Assembly: GCF_030813355.1 (NCBI RefSeq)
Contig: NZ_JAUSUD010000002.1
Span: forward strand, 186,001 to 250,000
DNA: 64,000 nt
Direction: 5' to 3'
From: Metabacillus malikii
GTDB taxonomy: Bacteria > Bacillota > Bacilli > Bacillales > Bacillaceae
Shown: positions 1-8,833 of the stretch, one piece after another
Position numbering within the stretch: the stretch's first letter is position 1
Layout of the letters: every line of letters starts with the position of its first letter
Made by a program: the position numbers and the translations under genes
Notes under the pieces: model-generated
The model's database searches: none
What the model was told of the DNA's origin: nothing
The model's input: only the letters and a program-made list of their open reading frames with translations

Positions 1-499
1 GGGAAATAACACGTAATTATTTATTGCATTTGACGCTAATAATATATTTTGTGTTCGCGTTTTATTATGTGGATTAAAATATGTTTTGTACTCTCCAATC
101 TTCTTTTGTTTTATTGATTCAAGTAATTCACTGCTTACATTTGGATAAAGTGTTTGTAGTGGTATTTCAAGATCAGCTTGTTTATCTGAATAATAGAGTG
201 CAATTAATTTTTCTTTAAAACGTGTTCTATTTAGTTTATATCCGTTTTTCCCACTTACTATTTGATGATGCTCATCCAAGATTGCATTTTTAGGAAGTTT
301 ATAAACTTTTGATTCTATATCAGTGGCCAGTTTCTCAAGCTTGCTTTCATCTAGGAACGACGGATCAATTGATGATAACGAAAGCTCAGAACGCGTTATA
401 GTTTGTATATCCTCACCCTTGTTGGTCAAAGTAATCTCTTGGGACATGAATTGCTGCGGATGAATGAATAATAATAGTGAAAAAATGATTGAATACATA
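1..499 (-). CDS. VanW/YoaR-type protein, partial (C-terminal part lies outside the window)
   Basis: The reverse strand is open from an ATG at 499 to the window edge, about 166 codons, preceded by AGGTGG at a suitable distance. The product begins with a hydrophobic segment (MYSIIFSLLLFI) consistent with a signal or anchor. It ends in YFNPHNKTRTQNI followed by LASNAINNYVLFP, which matches the opening of the VanW domain in Bacillus surface or spore-associated proteins. The function of this family is not well established, and the true C-terminus cannot be seen. The family assignment rests on this motif only. Confidence 0.75.
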
Positions 500-699
500 T
501 ACTCCACCTCATGTATAGTATTGGTAACAATAAAATAAACATGAAAGTGAAATAATGGTAGTTTTTTTAAAACGAATTGACCAAGATATATTGAGGTAGT
601 CACTACTTATTTGAATGAGAAATGGCAAATCGAGTAGGCTAGTAATGATATAATAATAATATTAACAAGTTGGGTATCATCTGTTATAAAGTAAGGTAC

Positions 700-1080
700 A
701 GTTAACGATTTTTATTGGCTGTTTTCGCAAACATTGTTGCTTCTTACTTAGTTGTATTTTTGGGTTGGTCTCCTCTTGCAGTACTCGCTTTCCGCGGGGT
801 GGGTGCTGAGCCTACTAGCTCCTTGCGGCACGAACAAGCAAACTTCAGTTCATCTCCCTACGATAAGTCATCATCGATTCGCCGTTCGGCTCATCGTGAT
901 TCCTTTGGTCTTAGTCGATGCCCATCTCTAGTTTGTACGTCGATGGGCAAGCCGCCTACGCATTTCGTTCTCCTCGGAGTAATCTCCTGCAAAAGTCTCA
1001 CATCTCCCACGCATCCCGCAGGAGTCTCTCAGGTCAGCTCCAACCAACCCTTCATAAAGTCATTGCGAAAAGCAACAATC
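700..1080 (-). repeat. Dispersed intergenic element, long form (copy A)
   Basis: This intergenic block carries every part of the element family found elsewhere in the window. Its arms GGGTTGGT (762-769) and ACCAACCC (1043-1050) are perfectly complementary. A hairpin lies inside, with CTCCTGC at 984-990 and GCAGGAG at 1018-1024. The outer ends carry ATTGTTGCTT-like and TTTTCGCAA-like motifs. A middle module of about 150 bp is shared with the copies near 32.5 kb and 52.1 kb. A 123-codon reading frame across it lacks a ribosome site, and the same spurious peptide (VLAFRGVG) appears from other copies, so it is not a gene. Confidence 0.85.
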
Positions 1081-1284
1081 TTTTGAAATAAGATAAACAG
1101 TTACAGTACGATGGCTTTTATTATTTTGTTACTTCTTTATTACAAGCTTTTTATAATCGCTAAAATGTTAACAATTAGCTGTTTAACTGTTAACTTTAAA
1201 TTAATTTCAACCTATATTCTTCAATTGAATACAATACGTGTGATTTTGAAGTTAACCAGTTGGACATGAATAGGAGAATAAACG

Positions 1285-2265
1285 ATGTTGCAACGATTAA
1301 ATAAACAACTTGAGAAATTTATGCCATTGATTACACCTACAAGTGTCATTATTGGTGTGTTGTTTGCACATTATTTTACAGAACTCTCATTTTTAATTTC
1401 TTGGATATTTGCATTTATCACTTTTTCTGGAAGTTTAAATTCAAGCTTTTCCTCATTAAAAAACGCACTAAAAAGTCCGCTCCCTTTACTTCTAGTATTC
1501 CTTTTATTACATATAATCATGCCAAGTATTGCATGGTTAATGGGGCATCTATTATTCCAGGATGATCAATTAACGGTGACTGGGTTCGTATTAGCTTCAG
1601 TTATTCCAACTGGAATTACAAGTTTTTTATGGGTAACAATGTACAAAGGGAATATAGGTTTAGGTTTAGCGATTATACTATTCGATACGCTACTCTCTCC
1701 CTTTTTAGTACCCCACACACTTGCCGTGTATGTAGGCCAGAATGTAGAAATAGATACAATTTCAATGATGAATGGTTTGCTATGGATGGTTGTTATTCCT
1801 TCACTTTTTGGTATGCTCATGAATCAATTAACAAAAGGGAAGAGTAAAATTGTTGGCACTACATTAGCACCGTTTTCAAAGCTGGGTCTTGGTTTCGTAG
1901 TGATGATTAATGGAGCTGTTGTAGCACCGTATCTTGTAAATATTTCTAACAAATTAATTATCATTGCAGTGATTGTATTTATTCTTGCTTTTATTGGATA
2001 TTTGTTAGCTTGGCTTTTCGGTATCTTTTTTAAACAAGACCGTGATTCGATTGTTGTCATGATTTTTACTGGTGGTATGCGCAATATAAGTGCAGGAGCA
2101 GTCATTGCTGTTCAATATTTCCCAGCAGCTGTCGCTGTACCAGTAATAATCGGAATGTTATTCCAACAAATACTTGCTTCGATTTTTGGAGCACTTTTTA
2201 AACGATTTGAGACAAGAACATTTCGAAATTCACAATTACGTCATGAAAGTAAACATGTTTCATAA
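1285..2265 (+). CDS. Bile acid:sodium symporter (BASS/SBF) family transporter
   Basis: This 326-residue, strongly hydrophobic protein has about nine or ten predicted membrane segments. The conserved SBF-type features are the ASVIPTGITS segment near residue 100 and FTGGMRNISAGAV near residue 260, which supply the discontinuous helices and sodium-site region in this fold. Members carry organic anions such as bile acids, pantothenate or keto acids with sodium; the substrate cannot be read from the sequence. ATG at 1285 follows TAGGAGAAT at a good distance. It stands alone between a repeat and the thiamine-salvage riboswitch, so it is probably monocistronic. Confidence 0.85.
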   Translation: MLQRLNKQLEKFMPLITPTSVIIGVLFAHYFTELSFLISWIFAFITFSGSLNSSFSSLKNALKSPLPLLLVFLLLHIIMPSIAWLMGHLLFQDDQLTVTGFVLASVIPTGITSFLWVTMYKGNIGLGLAIILFDTLLSPFLVPHTLAVYVGQNVEIDTISMMNGLLWMVVIPSLFGMLMNQLTKGKSKIVGTTLAPFSKLGLGFVVMINGAVVAPYLVNISNKLIIIAVIVFILAFIGYLLAWLFGIFFKQDRDSIVVMIFTGGMRNISAGAVIAVQYFPAAVAVPVIIGMLFQQILASIFGALFKRFETRTFRNSQLRHESKHVS

Positions 2266-2437
2266 AAGAAGTCTCTGAAAGGGAGTCATCTAGTCTATCT
2301 AGTCATTCTAATAAATGATGATAGAATAATTGATTGTTAATATTATGTTGCCAAATATAGAAGAATGTGTTAATAATATGATTAATTAGTTATTCGATTT
2401 TTTAAAAATGTTTTTGTTAATAATTTAATAGATTTTT

Positions 2438-2524
2438 CACCCTAGGGGAGCTTGTAGAAGCTGAGAGAGACAGTGGTCTTGACCCTTATTACCTGATCTA
2501 GATAATACTAGCGTAGGGAAGAGG
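2438..2524 (+). promoter_or_regulatory. TPP riboswitch (THI element) of the salvage operon
   Basis: The diagnostic blocks appear in order: GGGGAGC, GCTGAGAG, GACCCTT, ACCTGATCTAGATAATACTAGC and a closing GTAGGGAA. These form the pyrimidine- and pyrophosphate-sensing arms of the thiamine pyrophosphate aptamer. An intrinsic terminator follows about 70 bases later, and then the first gene, so TPP binding should favour early termination. Control by TPP agrees with the thiamine-salvage genes downstream. Confidence 0.95.
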
Positions 2525-2591
2525 TGTTTTGAATAGACAATGAAAGCTCCTTTTGCGTGTTTAGTAATGTTCGTTGTCAATATTAAGATTC

Positions 2592-2626
2592 AAACCACTT
2601 CTTCTTACGAGAGGAAGTGGTTTTTT
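2592..2626 (+). terminator. Riboswitch expression-platform terminator
   Basis: AAACCACTTC and GAAGTGGTTT form a GC-containing stem with a short loop, followed by a run of T. It lies between the TPP aptamer and the operon start, as expected for a transcription-attenuating switch. Upstream segments GACAAT (around 2537) and GTTGTC (around 2574) may take part in an alternative fold. Confidence 0.9.
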
Positions 2627-2684
2627 ATGTTTAGAGATAATCCAAGTGTAATAGCTGAACTTTTATATAAAGGAGGAGAAGATA

Positions 2685-3959
2685 GTGACTGATATCGGTA
2701 AGATAATGAACGAAGTCGATAGTAGGCAGGATGAATTAGTTTCCTTATTAATGAAACTAATTCGTTATGAGACTCCAGCACCACCTGCGCGAAATACGTG
2801 TGAAGCACAGCGATTTGTTGCAGACTTTTTACAGCAACGTGGATTTTCTATCGATATGTGGGATGTATATCCGAATGACCCAAATGTCGTAGGAGTTCTA
2901 AAGGGAACAGATAGTGAGCATTACCAAAGCTTAATCATTAATGGTCATATCGATGTCGCTGAAGTCGGTGCTGATGAATGCTGGGAAACTGACCCGTTTA
3001 AACCTATTGTGAAAGACAAGTCAGTAATCGGGCGCGGGGCAGCAGATATGAAAGGCGGGTTAGCTGGGGCAATGTTTGCAATCCAATTATTACATGAAGC
3101 AAAAATAGCATTGCCAGGTGATTTAATCTTTCAATCAGTAATTGGTGAAGAGGTTGGTGAAGCAGGTACATTAGAGTGTTGTAATCGAGGTTATAAAGCA
3201 GATTTTGCGATTGTTGTTGATACGAGTGATTTACATATACAAGGTCAAGGTGGCGTAATTACAGGCTGGATAACTGTAAAAAGTCCAGAAACATATCATG
3301 ATGCAACAAGAAGAAACATGATACATGCTGGTGGAAAGATGTATGCTGCAAGTGCTATTGAAAAAATGACCAAAATTATACACGGTTTACAAGAGTTAGA
3401 GAATCATTGGGCAATTATGAAAAGCTACCCTGGAATGGAGCCGGGTTCTAATACCATAAATCCAGCCGTTATTGAGGGTGGTAGACATGCAGCGTTCATT
3501 GCTGATGAATGTAAATTATGGATAACGGTTCATTACTATCCAAATGAAACCTATGAACAAGTCATCAAGGAGATTGAGGATCATATTTTACAAGTTGCAA
3601 AAGCGGATCCGTGGTTAAAAAAGTATCCACCACATTTTAAATGGGGTGGGAAATCAATGATTATTGACCGAGGTGAGATATTTCCATCATTGGAAGTGAA
3701 TCCGGATTACCCAGGTGTTAAACAGCTGAAAAAATCACATCAATTCGTGATAAGTGAAGCACCTATCGTCGATGTTTCACCAACTGTAACAGATGGAGGA
3801 TGGCTTGGAAATGCAGGTATTCCAACCGTCATCTACGGACCAGGTAAATTACAGCATGCACATGCAGTCAATGAGCAAATTTCAATAGAACAATTAGTCA
3901 ATTATACAAAAGTGCTCATGACATTTATCTATGAATGGTGTCATACAGAAACAAACTAA
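2685..3959 (+). CDS. ylmB: M20-family formylaminopyrimidine deformylase
   Basis: This 424-residue M20/ArgE-type metallohydrolase has the family metal-ligand segments: NGHIDV near residue 87, GRGAADMKGG near 113 and GEEVGEAGT near 153. In Bacillus, YlmB removes the formyl group from N-formyl-4-amino-5-aminomethyl-2-methylpyrimidine, a base-degradation product of thiamine. Assignment among many M20 enzymes rests on context: it follows a TPP riboswitch and precedes tenA and a ThiXYZ-type transporter, the combination described for the B. halodurans salvage pathway. The start is GTG at 2685 after AGGAGGAG. It is the first gene of the operon here. Confidence 0.85.
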   Translation: MTDIGKIMNEVDSRQDELVSLLMKLIRYETPAPPARNTCEAQRFVADFLQQRGFSIDMWDVYPNDPNVVGVLKGTDSEHYQSLIINGHIDVAEVGADECWETDPFKPIVKDKSVIGRGAADMKGGLAGAMFAIQLLHEAKIALPGDLIFQSVIGEEVGEAGTLECCNRGYKADFAIVVDTSDLHIQGQGGVITGWITVKSPETYHDATRRNMIHAGGKMYAASAIEKMTKIIHGLQELENHWAIMKSYPGMEPGSNTINPAVIEGGRHAAFIADECKLWITVHYYPNETYEQVIKEIEDHILQVAKADPWLKKYPPHFKWGGKSMIIDRGEIFPSLEVNPDYPGVKQLKKSHQFVISEAPIVDVSPTVTDGGWLGNAGIPTVIYGPGKLQHAHAVNEQISIEQLVNYTKVLMTFIYEWCHTETN

Positions 3960-3984
3960 AATTACATTAAGAGGAGGAAGTATC

Positions 3985-4659
3985 ATGAAGTTTACTGAAA
4001 GATTGTTAGAACATGTTCGACCGATCTGGCATGAAAATCATAGGCACCCGTTTGTACAAGGAATTGGTTCTGGGACATTAGATAAGGAAAAATTCAGATT
4101 TTATATGATTCAGGATTATTTATATTTGATTGAATATGCAAAAGTATTCGCAATTGGTGTTCTAAAAGCAAGGGATCTTTCAACAATGGGGAAGTTCGCA
4201 AAACTGTTAGATTCAACTATAAATGAGGAAATGTCTCTACATAGACAGTATGCCGCACGGTTTGGCATCTCACATGAAGAGTTAGAAACGGCAAAACCTT
4301 CGCCCACAACACTTGCTTACACCCATTACATGCTCCATGTTAGTCAAAACGGAACATTAGCTGAAACAGTTGCTGCCGTTCTGCCTTGTGCCTGGAGCTA
4401 TTGGGAAATTGGCAAAGCACTTAATACAATTGAAGGAGCAAGTGAGCACGAATTTTATGGTGAATGGATACAAATGTATGCTTCAGAAGAGTTTGGTACG
4501 TTAGCAAAATGGTGTATAGATTTAATGGATGAATTAGCAGAGGGAAAATCAGAAACAGAATTGCATGATTTGGAAGAGATTTTTCTAAATACAACGAGGT
4601 TTGAGTATATGTTTTGGGATATGGCTTTCAATGAAGCGATGTGGCCGATTGATGAATAA
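3985..4659 (+). CDS. tenA: Thiaminase II / aminopyrimidine aminohydrolase
   Basis: TenA hydrolyses 4-amino-5-aminomethyl-2-methylpyrimidine to HMP, the step after YlmB, so that the pyrimidine can re-enter thiamine synthesis. The 224-residue protein keeps the known active-site set: Asp44 in IQDY, Tyr47, the nucleophilic Cys135 in LPCAWSYWEIG, Tyr139, and a Glu at about 207 in FEYMFW matching Glu205 of the B. subtilis enzyme. ATG at 3985 follows GAGGAGGAAG and is preferred to an upstream in-frame ATG inside ylmB. The next gene overlaps its last codons. Confidence 0.95.
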   Translation: MKFTERLLEHVRPIWHENHRHPFVQGIGSGTLDKEKFRFYMIQDYLYLIEYAKVFAIGVLKARDLSTMGKFAKLLDSTINEEMSLHRQYAARFGISHEELETAKPSPTTLAYTHYMLHVSQNGTLAETVAAVLPCAWSYWEIGKALNTIEGASEHEFYGEWIQMYASEEFGTLAKWCIDLMDELAEGKSETELHDLEEIFLNTTRFEYMFWDMAFNEAMWPIDE

Positions 4660-5422
4660 ACCTGCTGTGCAATTACAAGAGGTTTCTTTTCATTACGAAT
4701 CAGATAAAGGAAAAATACCTATTTTGCAAGATTTTAATTTTCAAATAAATGAAGGGGAATTTGTTACTATTATTGGACCGAGCGGGTCGGGGAAAAGTAC
4801 ACTTTTTAAGCTAATAACAGGTTTGGCACAACCAAATGAAGGCGATATCTTTTTAAGAAATCAATTGCAAGCAAAGCGACTGGGGCATGTTGGCTATATG
4901 CCCCAACAGGATTTGTTGTTACCGTGGCGGACAATCATTGAAAATGCTGCATTACCTTTAGAAATAAAAGGTATGCGAAAACAAGATGCCTATCAGCAAA
5001 TTCAATTATTATTGCAAGAGTTTGGATTAACAGGAGTTGAAAATTGCTATCCACACGAGCTTTCAGGGGGAATGCGACAAAGAGTTTCGTTTTTAAGGAC
5101 TATTTTAAGTGGCGCTAGTATTCTACTATTAGATGAGCCGTTTAGTGCATTGGACGCAATAACAAAAATTTCAATGCAAGAATGGTTACTAGCACAGTGG
5201 CAAAAACGAAGTGAAACAATACTATTTATCACTCATGATGTAAATGAAGCGTTGTTCTTGTCGGACAGAATTTTCATTTTCATCGATAAGCCAACAAGTT
5301 ATTTAGAAGAAGTAAACGTCCCATTAAGTAGGCCAAGAGTTTTGAAGGATTTAGACGAACCATTACTCCTTGAACGTAAAAATTACTTAATCAATTTGCT
5401 TAAAGCGAGGGTTTCTTCATGA
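4652..5422 (+). CDS. thiZ: ABC transporter ATPase for the thiamine pyrimidine precursor
   Basis: This 256-residue ABC ATPase has Walker A (GPSGSGKST), signature LSGGMRQR, Walker B (ILLLDEPF) and the switch histidine (THD). It resembles the nitrate/sulfonate/taurine group of importers, to which ThiZ belongs. The chosen ATG at 4652 overlaps the end of tenA by eight bases, implying translational coupling; an earlier in-frame ATG at 4631 is possible. With ThiX and ThiY it should import the formylaminopyrimidine that YlmB and TenA convert to HMP. Confidence 0.9.
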   Translation: MNKPAVQLQEVSFHYESDKGKIPILQDFNFQINEGEFVTIIGPSGSGKSTLFKLITGLAQPNEGDIFLRNQLQAKRLGHVGYMPQQDLLLPWRTIIENAALPLEIKGMRKQDAYQQIQLLLQEFGLTGVENCYPHELSGGMRQRVSFLRTILSGASILLLDEPFSALDAITKISMQEWLLAQWQKRSETILFITHDVNEALFLSDRIFIFIDKPTSYLEEVNVPLSRPRVLKDLDEPLLLERKNYLINLLKARVSS

Positions 5423-6171
5423 GCTTTGCAAGAACATATGGGCCAGCCTGCTTACTTGTTTTTCTATTATTAGGAGTATGGGAGGCTGTCGCAAGGATAG
5501 TTAATTTAGGGTTTATATTACCATCACCAACAAGTGTGATATTAAAACTATTAGAATTAAAGGATGTACTCTTTTTAGAACATTTACCTGCAACAGTGTC
5601 GATTATCATTCTCGGCTTAACTATATCAATCATCATTGGAGTAGGCATCGCAGTATGGATGAATCTAAATAGGACAATTGAAAGAACATTCTATCCGCTT
5701 CTCATCTCATCTCAAACGATTCCGATTATTGCATTAGCACCTATTTTTGTGCTTTGGTTTGGGTACTCGATTTGGAGCAAGGTTGTCGTAACTGTATTGA
5801 TTACTTTCTTTCCAATTACGGTAAATACATATGATGGACTAAAGAGAGCAAGTAAAAATTATCAAGACCTTTTGTTGACAATGGGAGCAAATAAACGGCA
5901 TATCTTTTTTAAGCTACAGGTTCCAGCGAGCTTGCCTTATTTCTTCTCAGGTTTAAAAGTAGCCGTTACCCTTAGTGTAATTGGTGCAGCAATTGGTGAA
6001 TGGATTGGCTCTCAAGCAGGGTTAGGGTACTTCAGTCGGAGAATGATGACACAATTTGATGGCGCAGGCGTTTTTGCTCCAATCGTACTTCTCTCTTTAC
6101 TAGGGATTAGTTTATTCGTAATTGTTATATTATTAGAAAAAATGTTATTAAAATGGAGGAAATTTGATTGA
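5419..6171 (+). CDS. thiX: ABC transporter permease for the thiamine pyrimidine precursor
   Basis: This 250-residue membrane protein has about six transmembrane segments and the binding-protein-dependent permease pattern. The EAA loop, which contacts the ATPase, is seen as LLTMGANKRHIFFKLQVPASLPYFFSGLK at roughly residues 153-181. Its ATG overlaps the thiZ stop codon (ATGA), and its own stop overlaps the thiY start, so the three transporter genes are tightly coupled. The specificity is inferred from the operon and its TPP riboswitch; by sequence alone it could be any SsuC/TauC-type permease. Confidence 0.9.
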   Translation: MSFARTYGPACLLVFLLLGVWEAVARIVNLGFILPSPTSVILKLLELKDVLFLEHLPATVSIIILGLTISIIIGVGIAVWMNLNRTIERTFYPLLISSQTIPIIALAPIFVLWFGYSIWSKVVVTVLITFFPITVNTYDGLKRASKNYQDLLLTMGANKRHIFFKLQVPASLPYFFSGLKVAVTLSVIGAAIGEWIGSQAGLGYFSRRMMTQFDGAGVFAPIVLLSLLGISLFVIVILLEKMLLKWRKFD

Positions 6172-7184
6172 AGAGAACGTTAATTATTTTATTATTGATT
6201 GGCTTTAGTTTCATAGCAGCATGTAGTAATCAAGAAGTGTCAAAACAAGCAGAAGGAAAAAGTGAAAAAACAAATGAATTCAAAAAAGTAAGCATTATGC
6301 TAGATTGGTATCCCAATGCGGTACATAGCTTTTTATATGTTGCTAAAGAGAAGGGGTATTTTGAAGATGAAGGAATTGAGGTAGATATTCAGTTCCCGGC
6401 AAATCCAACTGACCCAATAAATTTAGCTGCTGCTGGAAAAGTTACTCTTGGTATCTCCTATCAGCCGGATGTGATTATTGCCCGAGCAAATCAAGATGTC
6501 AATATCAAATCAATCGGAGCGATCGTTCGTTCACCATTAAATCGGATTATCTTTAAGGAAGACAGTTCTATACAATCACCTAAAGACTTAGAAGGAAAAA
6601 CTATCGGTTATCCAGGGATACCACTAAATGAGTCACTTATCCATTCAATGGTCAAAGCTGATGGCGGTAATCCGGAAAAAGTAAAGATGGTTGATGTAGG
6701 ATTTGAATTAGGCTCGTCATTAGTTACTGGGAAAGCAGATGCGGTGATTGGCGCGTATATTAATCATGAGGTACCTGTATTAAAGCATGAAGGACATCAT
6801 ACACGTAATTTAAATCCAACAGACTATAAGATACCTAGCTATTATGAACTTATTGCTGTGACAAGTGACAAAACATGGGAAGCAGAACAGGAGACAATTC
6901 AAGCCTTTTGGAGAGCAGCATCAAAAGGTTATCAATTCACCGCTGAAAATCCTCAGGAAGCATTAACGATATTATTAAATCATCAAGATGAGGCAAACTT
7001 TCCACTAGTAAAGGAGGTTGAGGTAGAAAGCCTTGAAATACTTTTACCGTTAATGAAATCTGATGATGGATTTGGTAGTCAAAGTCAAGATCAATGGGAT
7101 GAGACCGTTAGTTGGATGATGGATTCGAACTTGATTAACAAGAAACCAGAAATTAGTGAACTTTATGTAAATATAGTAGAGTAA
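6168..7184 (+). CDS. thiY: Thiamine pyrimidine precursor-binding lipoprotein
   Basis: This 338-residue lipoprotein has a signal peptide ending in the lipobox FIAAC, so it should be tethered outside the membrane. The mature part is an NMT1/THI5-like binding protein (DWYPNAVHSFLYVAKEKGYFEDEGI), the fold shared by ThiY and yeast HMP synthase. ThiY binds N-formyl-4-amino-5-aminomethyl-2-methylpyrimidine in B. halodurans. The start is TTG at 6168, behind ATGGAGGAAA and overlapping the thiX stop. It is the last gene of the operon. Confidence 0.9.
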   Translation: MKRTLIILLLIGFSFIAACSNQEVSKQAEGKSEKTNEFKKVSIMLDWYPNAVHSFLYVAKEKGYFEDEGIEVDIQFPANPTDPINLAAAGKVTLGISYQPDVIIARANQDVNIKSIGAIVRSPLNRIIFKEDSSIQSPKDLEGKTIGYPGIPLNESLIHSMVKADGGNPEKVKMVDVGFELGSSLVTGKADAVIGAYINHEVPVLKHEGHHTRNLNPTDYKIPSYYELIAVTSDKTWEAEQETIQAFWRAASKGYQFTAENPQEALTILLNHQDEANFPLVKEVEVESLEILLPLMKSDDGFGSQSQDQWDETVSWMMDSNLINKKPEISELYVNIVE

Positions 7185-7185
7185 T

Positions 7186-7216
7186 CAATTTTTTAAGAAA
7201 TTGCCTTGTTTTTTTT
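7186..7216 (+). terminator. Weak terminator after the salvage operon
   Basis: CAATTT and AAATTG form an AT-rich stem and a run of eight T follows two to five bases later. The stem is weak, so partial read-through into the methyltransferase gene is possible. Confidence 0.45.
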
Positions 7217-7275
7217 AGAGAATATTTATATTATAAATTGTATATGGAAAAAAATAGAAAGCGCGGTGAGCCGAG

Positions 7276-7959
7276 TTGAGTATGTTGAGCTTAAGTAGAG
7301 TAGTTTTTATTGGAAGATCATATGACGAGTATATGAGGATGTTCTCGTTAAAGGAAGAGGACATTGCAAAGAAAAAAATATTGGATTGTCCTGCTGGTGC
7401 ATGTTCGTTCACTGCAACTGGTTCGGAAAAAGGAATTGACATTACGGCCAGTGATATTGCGTATCATTTTCCAGTTGAACAACTAAATGAAAAGGGTTCA
7501 GAAGATATTTTGCATATAGATGAGACGATGAGTAAAGTGACAGAGGCATATAATTGGGATTTCCATGAAAATATAGCTGAATTAGTAAAACATCGTAAGA
7601 GAGCGTTATATACATGTACAAACCATATGAGTAAATTTCCTAGGCAATACGTCGCAGCGACGCTTCCTAGCTTACCGTTTACGGAAGAAGAGTTTGATAT
7701 TACTTTGTCAGCACATTTCTTATTCACATATAGTAATCAGTTAGACTTCAAATTCCACCTTGACACAATTAAAGAATTGTTACGGGTAACAAAAGAGGAA
7801 GTAAGAATTTTTCCTCTAGTTGATTTGGAGGGAAAGAAGTCTAGGTATCTTAATGTTTTGCGTGAAGAATTAAAGAATGATGCCATTTGGATCGAGGAAA
7901 AGGTTGCTTATGAATTTCAAAAAAATGCTCATACTATGTTAAGGTTAAAGAAAGTTTAA
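7276..7959 (+). CDS. Class I SAM-dependent methyltransferase-like protein
   Basis: This 227-residue protein has a Rossmann-type order of motifs: KKKILDCPAGACSF as the SAM-binding loop near residues 33-46, an acidic segment GIDITASDIAYHF near 54-66, FDITLSAHFLFTY near 138-150 and the late strand EEVRIFPLVDLEG. These fit a class I methyltransferase with a somewhat divergent glycine-rich loop (C-P-A-G-A). The substrate is unknown. The start is TTG at 7276 behind GGTGAG, though an ATG two codons later is equally possible. It follows the salvage operon by about 90 bases, and I see no functional link. Confidence 0.7.
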   Translation: MSMLSLSRVVFIGRSYDEYMRMFSLKEEDIAKKKILDCPAGACSFTATGSEKGIDITASDIAYHFPVEQLNEKGSEDILHIDETMSKVTEAYNWDFHENIAELVKHRKRALYTCTNHMSKFPRQYVAATLPSLPFTEEEFDITLSAHFLFTYSNQLDFKFHLDTIKELLRVTKEEVRIFPLVDLEGKKSRYLNVLREELKNDAIWIEEKVAYEFQKNAHTMLRLKKV

Positions 7960-8019
7960 TATAGTAAGGAGTGCGCAGCTTTTGTGGAATACTCGGTGTT
8001 GCGATATAAGTAAAAAAGA

Positions 8020-8059
8020 AAAGACTGTCATGGAAAAGTAATTTCCTTCGACAGTCTTT
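8020..8059 (-). terminator. Terminator of the SurA_N lipoprotein gene
   Basis: AAAGACTGTC and GACAGTCTTT pair around a loop of about 18 bases. On the minus strand a T-rich stretch follows, fitting termination of the gene at 8069-8833. It may also serve the plus-strand gene ending at 7959. Confidence 0.75.
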
Positions 8060-8068
8060 CTTGTGTAT

Positions 8069-8833
8069 TTATATTTTTAACTCGACCTCGGCATTTTTAC
8101 GAAGCTCTTCGATTTTAGTTCGAATAGCTGCAGCTGTTTTATCTTGGACAAGCTTTTCTTTTAAGCTTTCTTTCACATCTTCATATTTAGGTGTTTCTGA
8201 TGAATCATCCAAGTTTTTTGTTAATGAAGTGTAAAGTTCTTTTACTTCCTCTTCCTTAACTTCATCCACCTTCATATCTTTTTCTAGATATTGACTGATA
8301 ATGACATTTTCTTTAATTTGCTCTTTTAAATCATCAATTGTTAATTTACTACTTTCAAGAGCCTTTTCAAAATCTTCTTCTTTTTCAAAGCGTGCTTTTT
8401 CTGTTTCGAGTTGTTTATTTATCTCATCTTCTGAAGCAGTATAACCCTTTTTATTAATCTCTTGCATGAGTAATTCTTGTCCTACAATTGAATTAAGTGT
8501 TTCTTCTTTTAATTGCTTGGCGGTTTCTTCGCTCGTAGGGTCAAGTCCGTTTTGGTACGAGGATGTTTGTAAGCTAGTTAATATTTGATTATACTCGGTT
8601 CCTTTTATTTCCTTGCCATTTACAATCGCGACAACAATATCTTCCTCAACTTTCTGTTTATCAAGCTTCTTTTGTAATTCCTCTGCTTCAGCAGCTAATT
8701 CCTCTTCCGATTTTGTGTTTTCTTCTGTTTTCGTACTGTTTTTTGCTTCTTTATCTTCCTTTTTCCCATCATTACATGCAGCAAGTGTGAAGGCTAGCAC
8801 TGATATTAAAAGTACCATAATCATCTTTCTCAT
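8069..8833 (-). CDS. SurA_N-domain lipoprotein without a PPIase domain
   Basis: The 254-residue product has a lipoprotein signal ending in LAAC and a highly charged linker. Next comes a SurA N-terminal-type chaperone region: IVNGKEIKGTEYNQIL near residues 69-84, then KEETLNSIVGQELLMQEINKKGY. SurA and PrsA relatives carry a parvulin PPIase domain; none is visible here, the C-terminus being only charged helices. It may act as an extracytoplasmic folding helper or holdase at the outer membrane face, which is inference. ATG follows GGGGATT-type spacing with AAAGGGG upstream. It is monocistronic with its own terminator. Confidence 0.8.
   Translation of the reverse strand: MRKMIMVLLISVLAFTLAACNDGKKEDKEAKNSTKTEENTKSEEELAAEAEELQKKLDKQKVEEDIVVAIVNGKEIKGTEYNQILTSLQTSSYQNGLDPTSEETAKQLKEETLNSIVGQELLMQEINKKGYTASEDEINKQLETEKARFEKEEDFEKALESSKLTIDDLKEQIKENVIISQYLEKDMKVDEVKEEEVKELYTSLTKNLDDSSETPKYEDVKESLKEKLVQDKTAAAIRTKIEELRKNAEVELKI

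Noticed and set aside
715-1086. 123-codon plus-strand ORF
   Set aside because: It lies wholly in dispersed element copy A, has no ribosome site, and its peptide recurs only where the repeat is read in the same frame.
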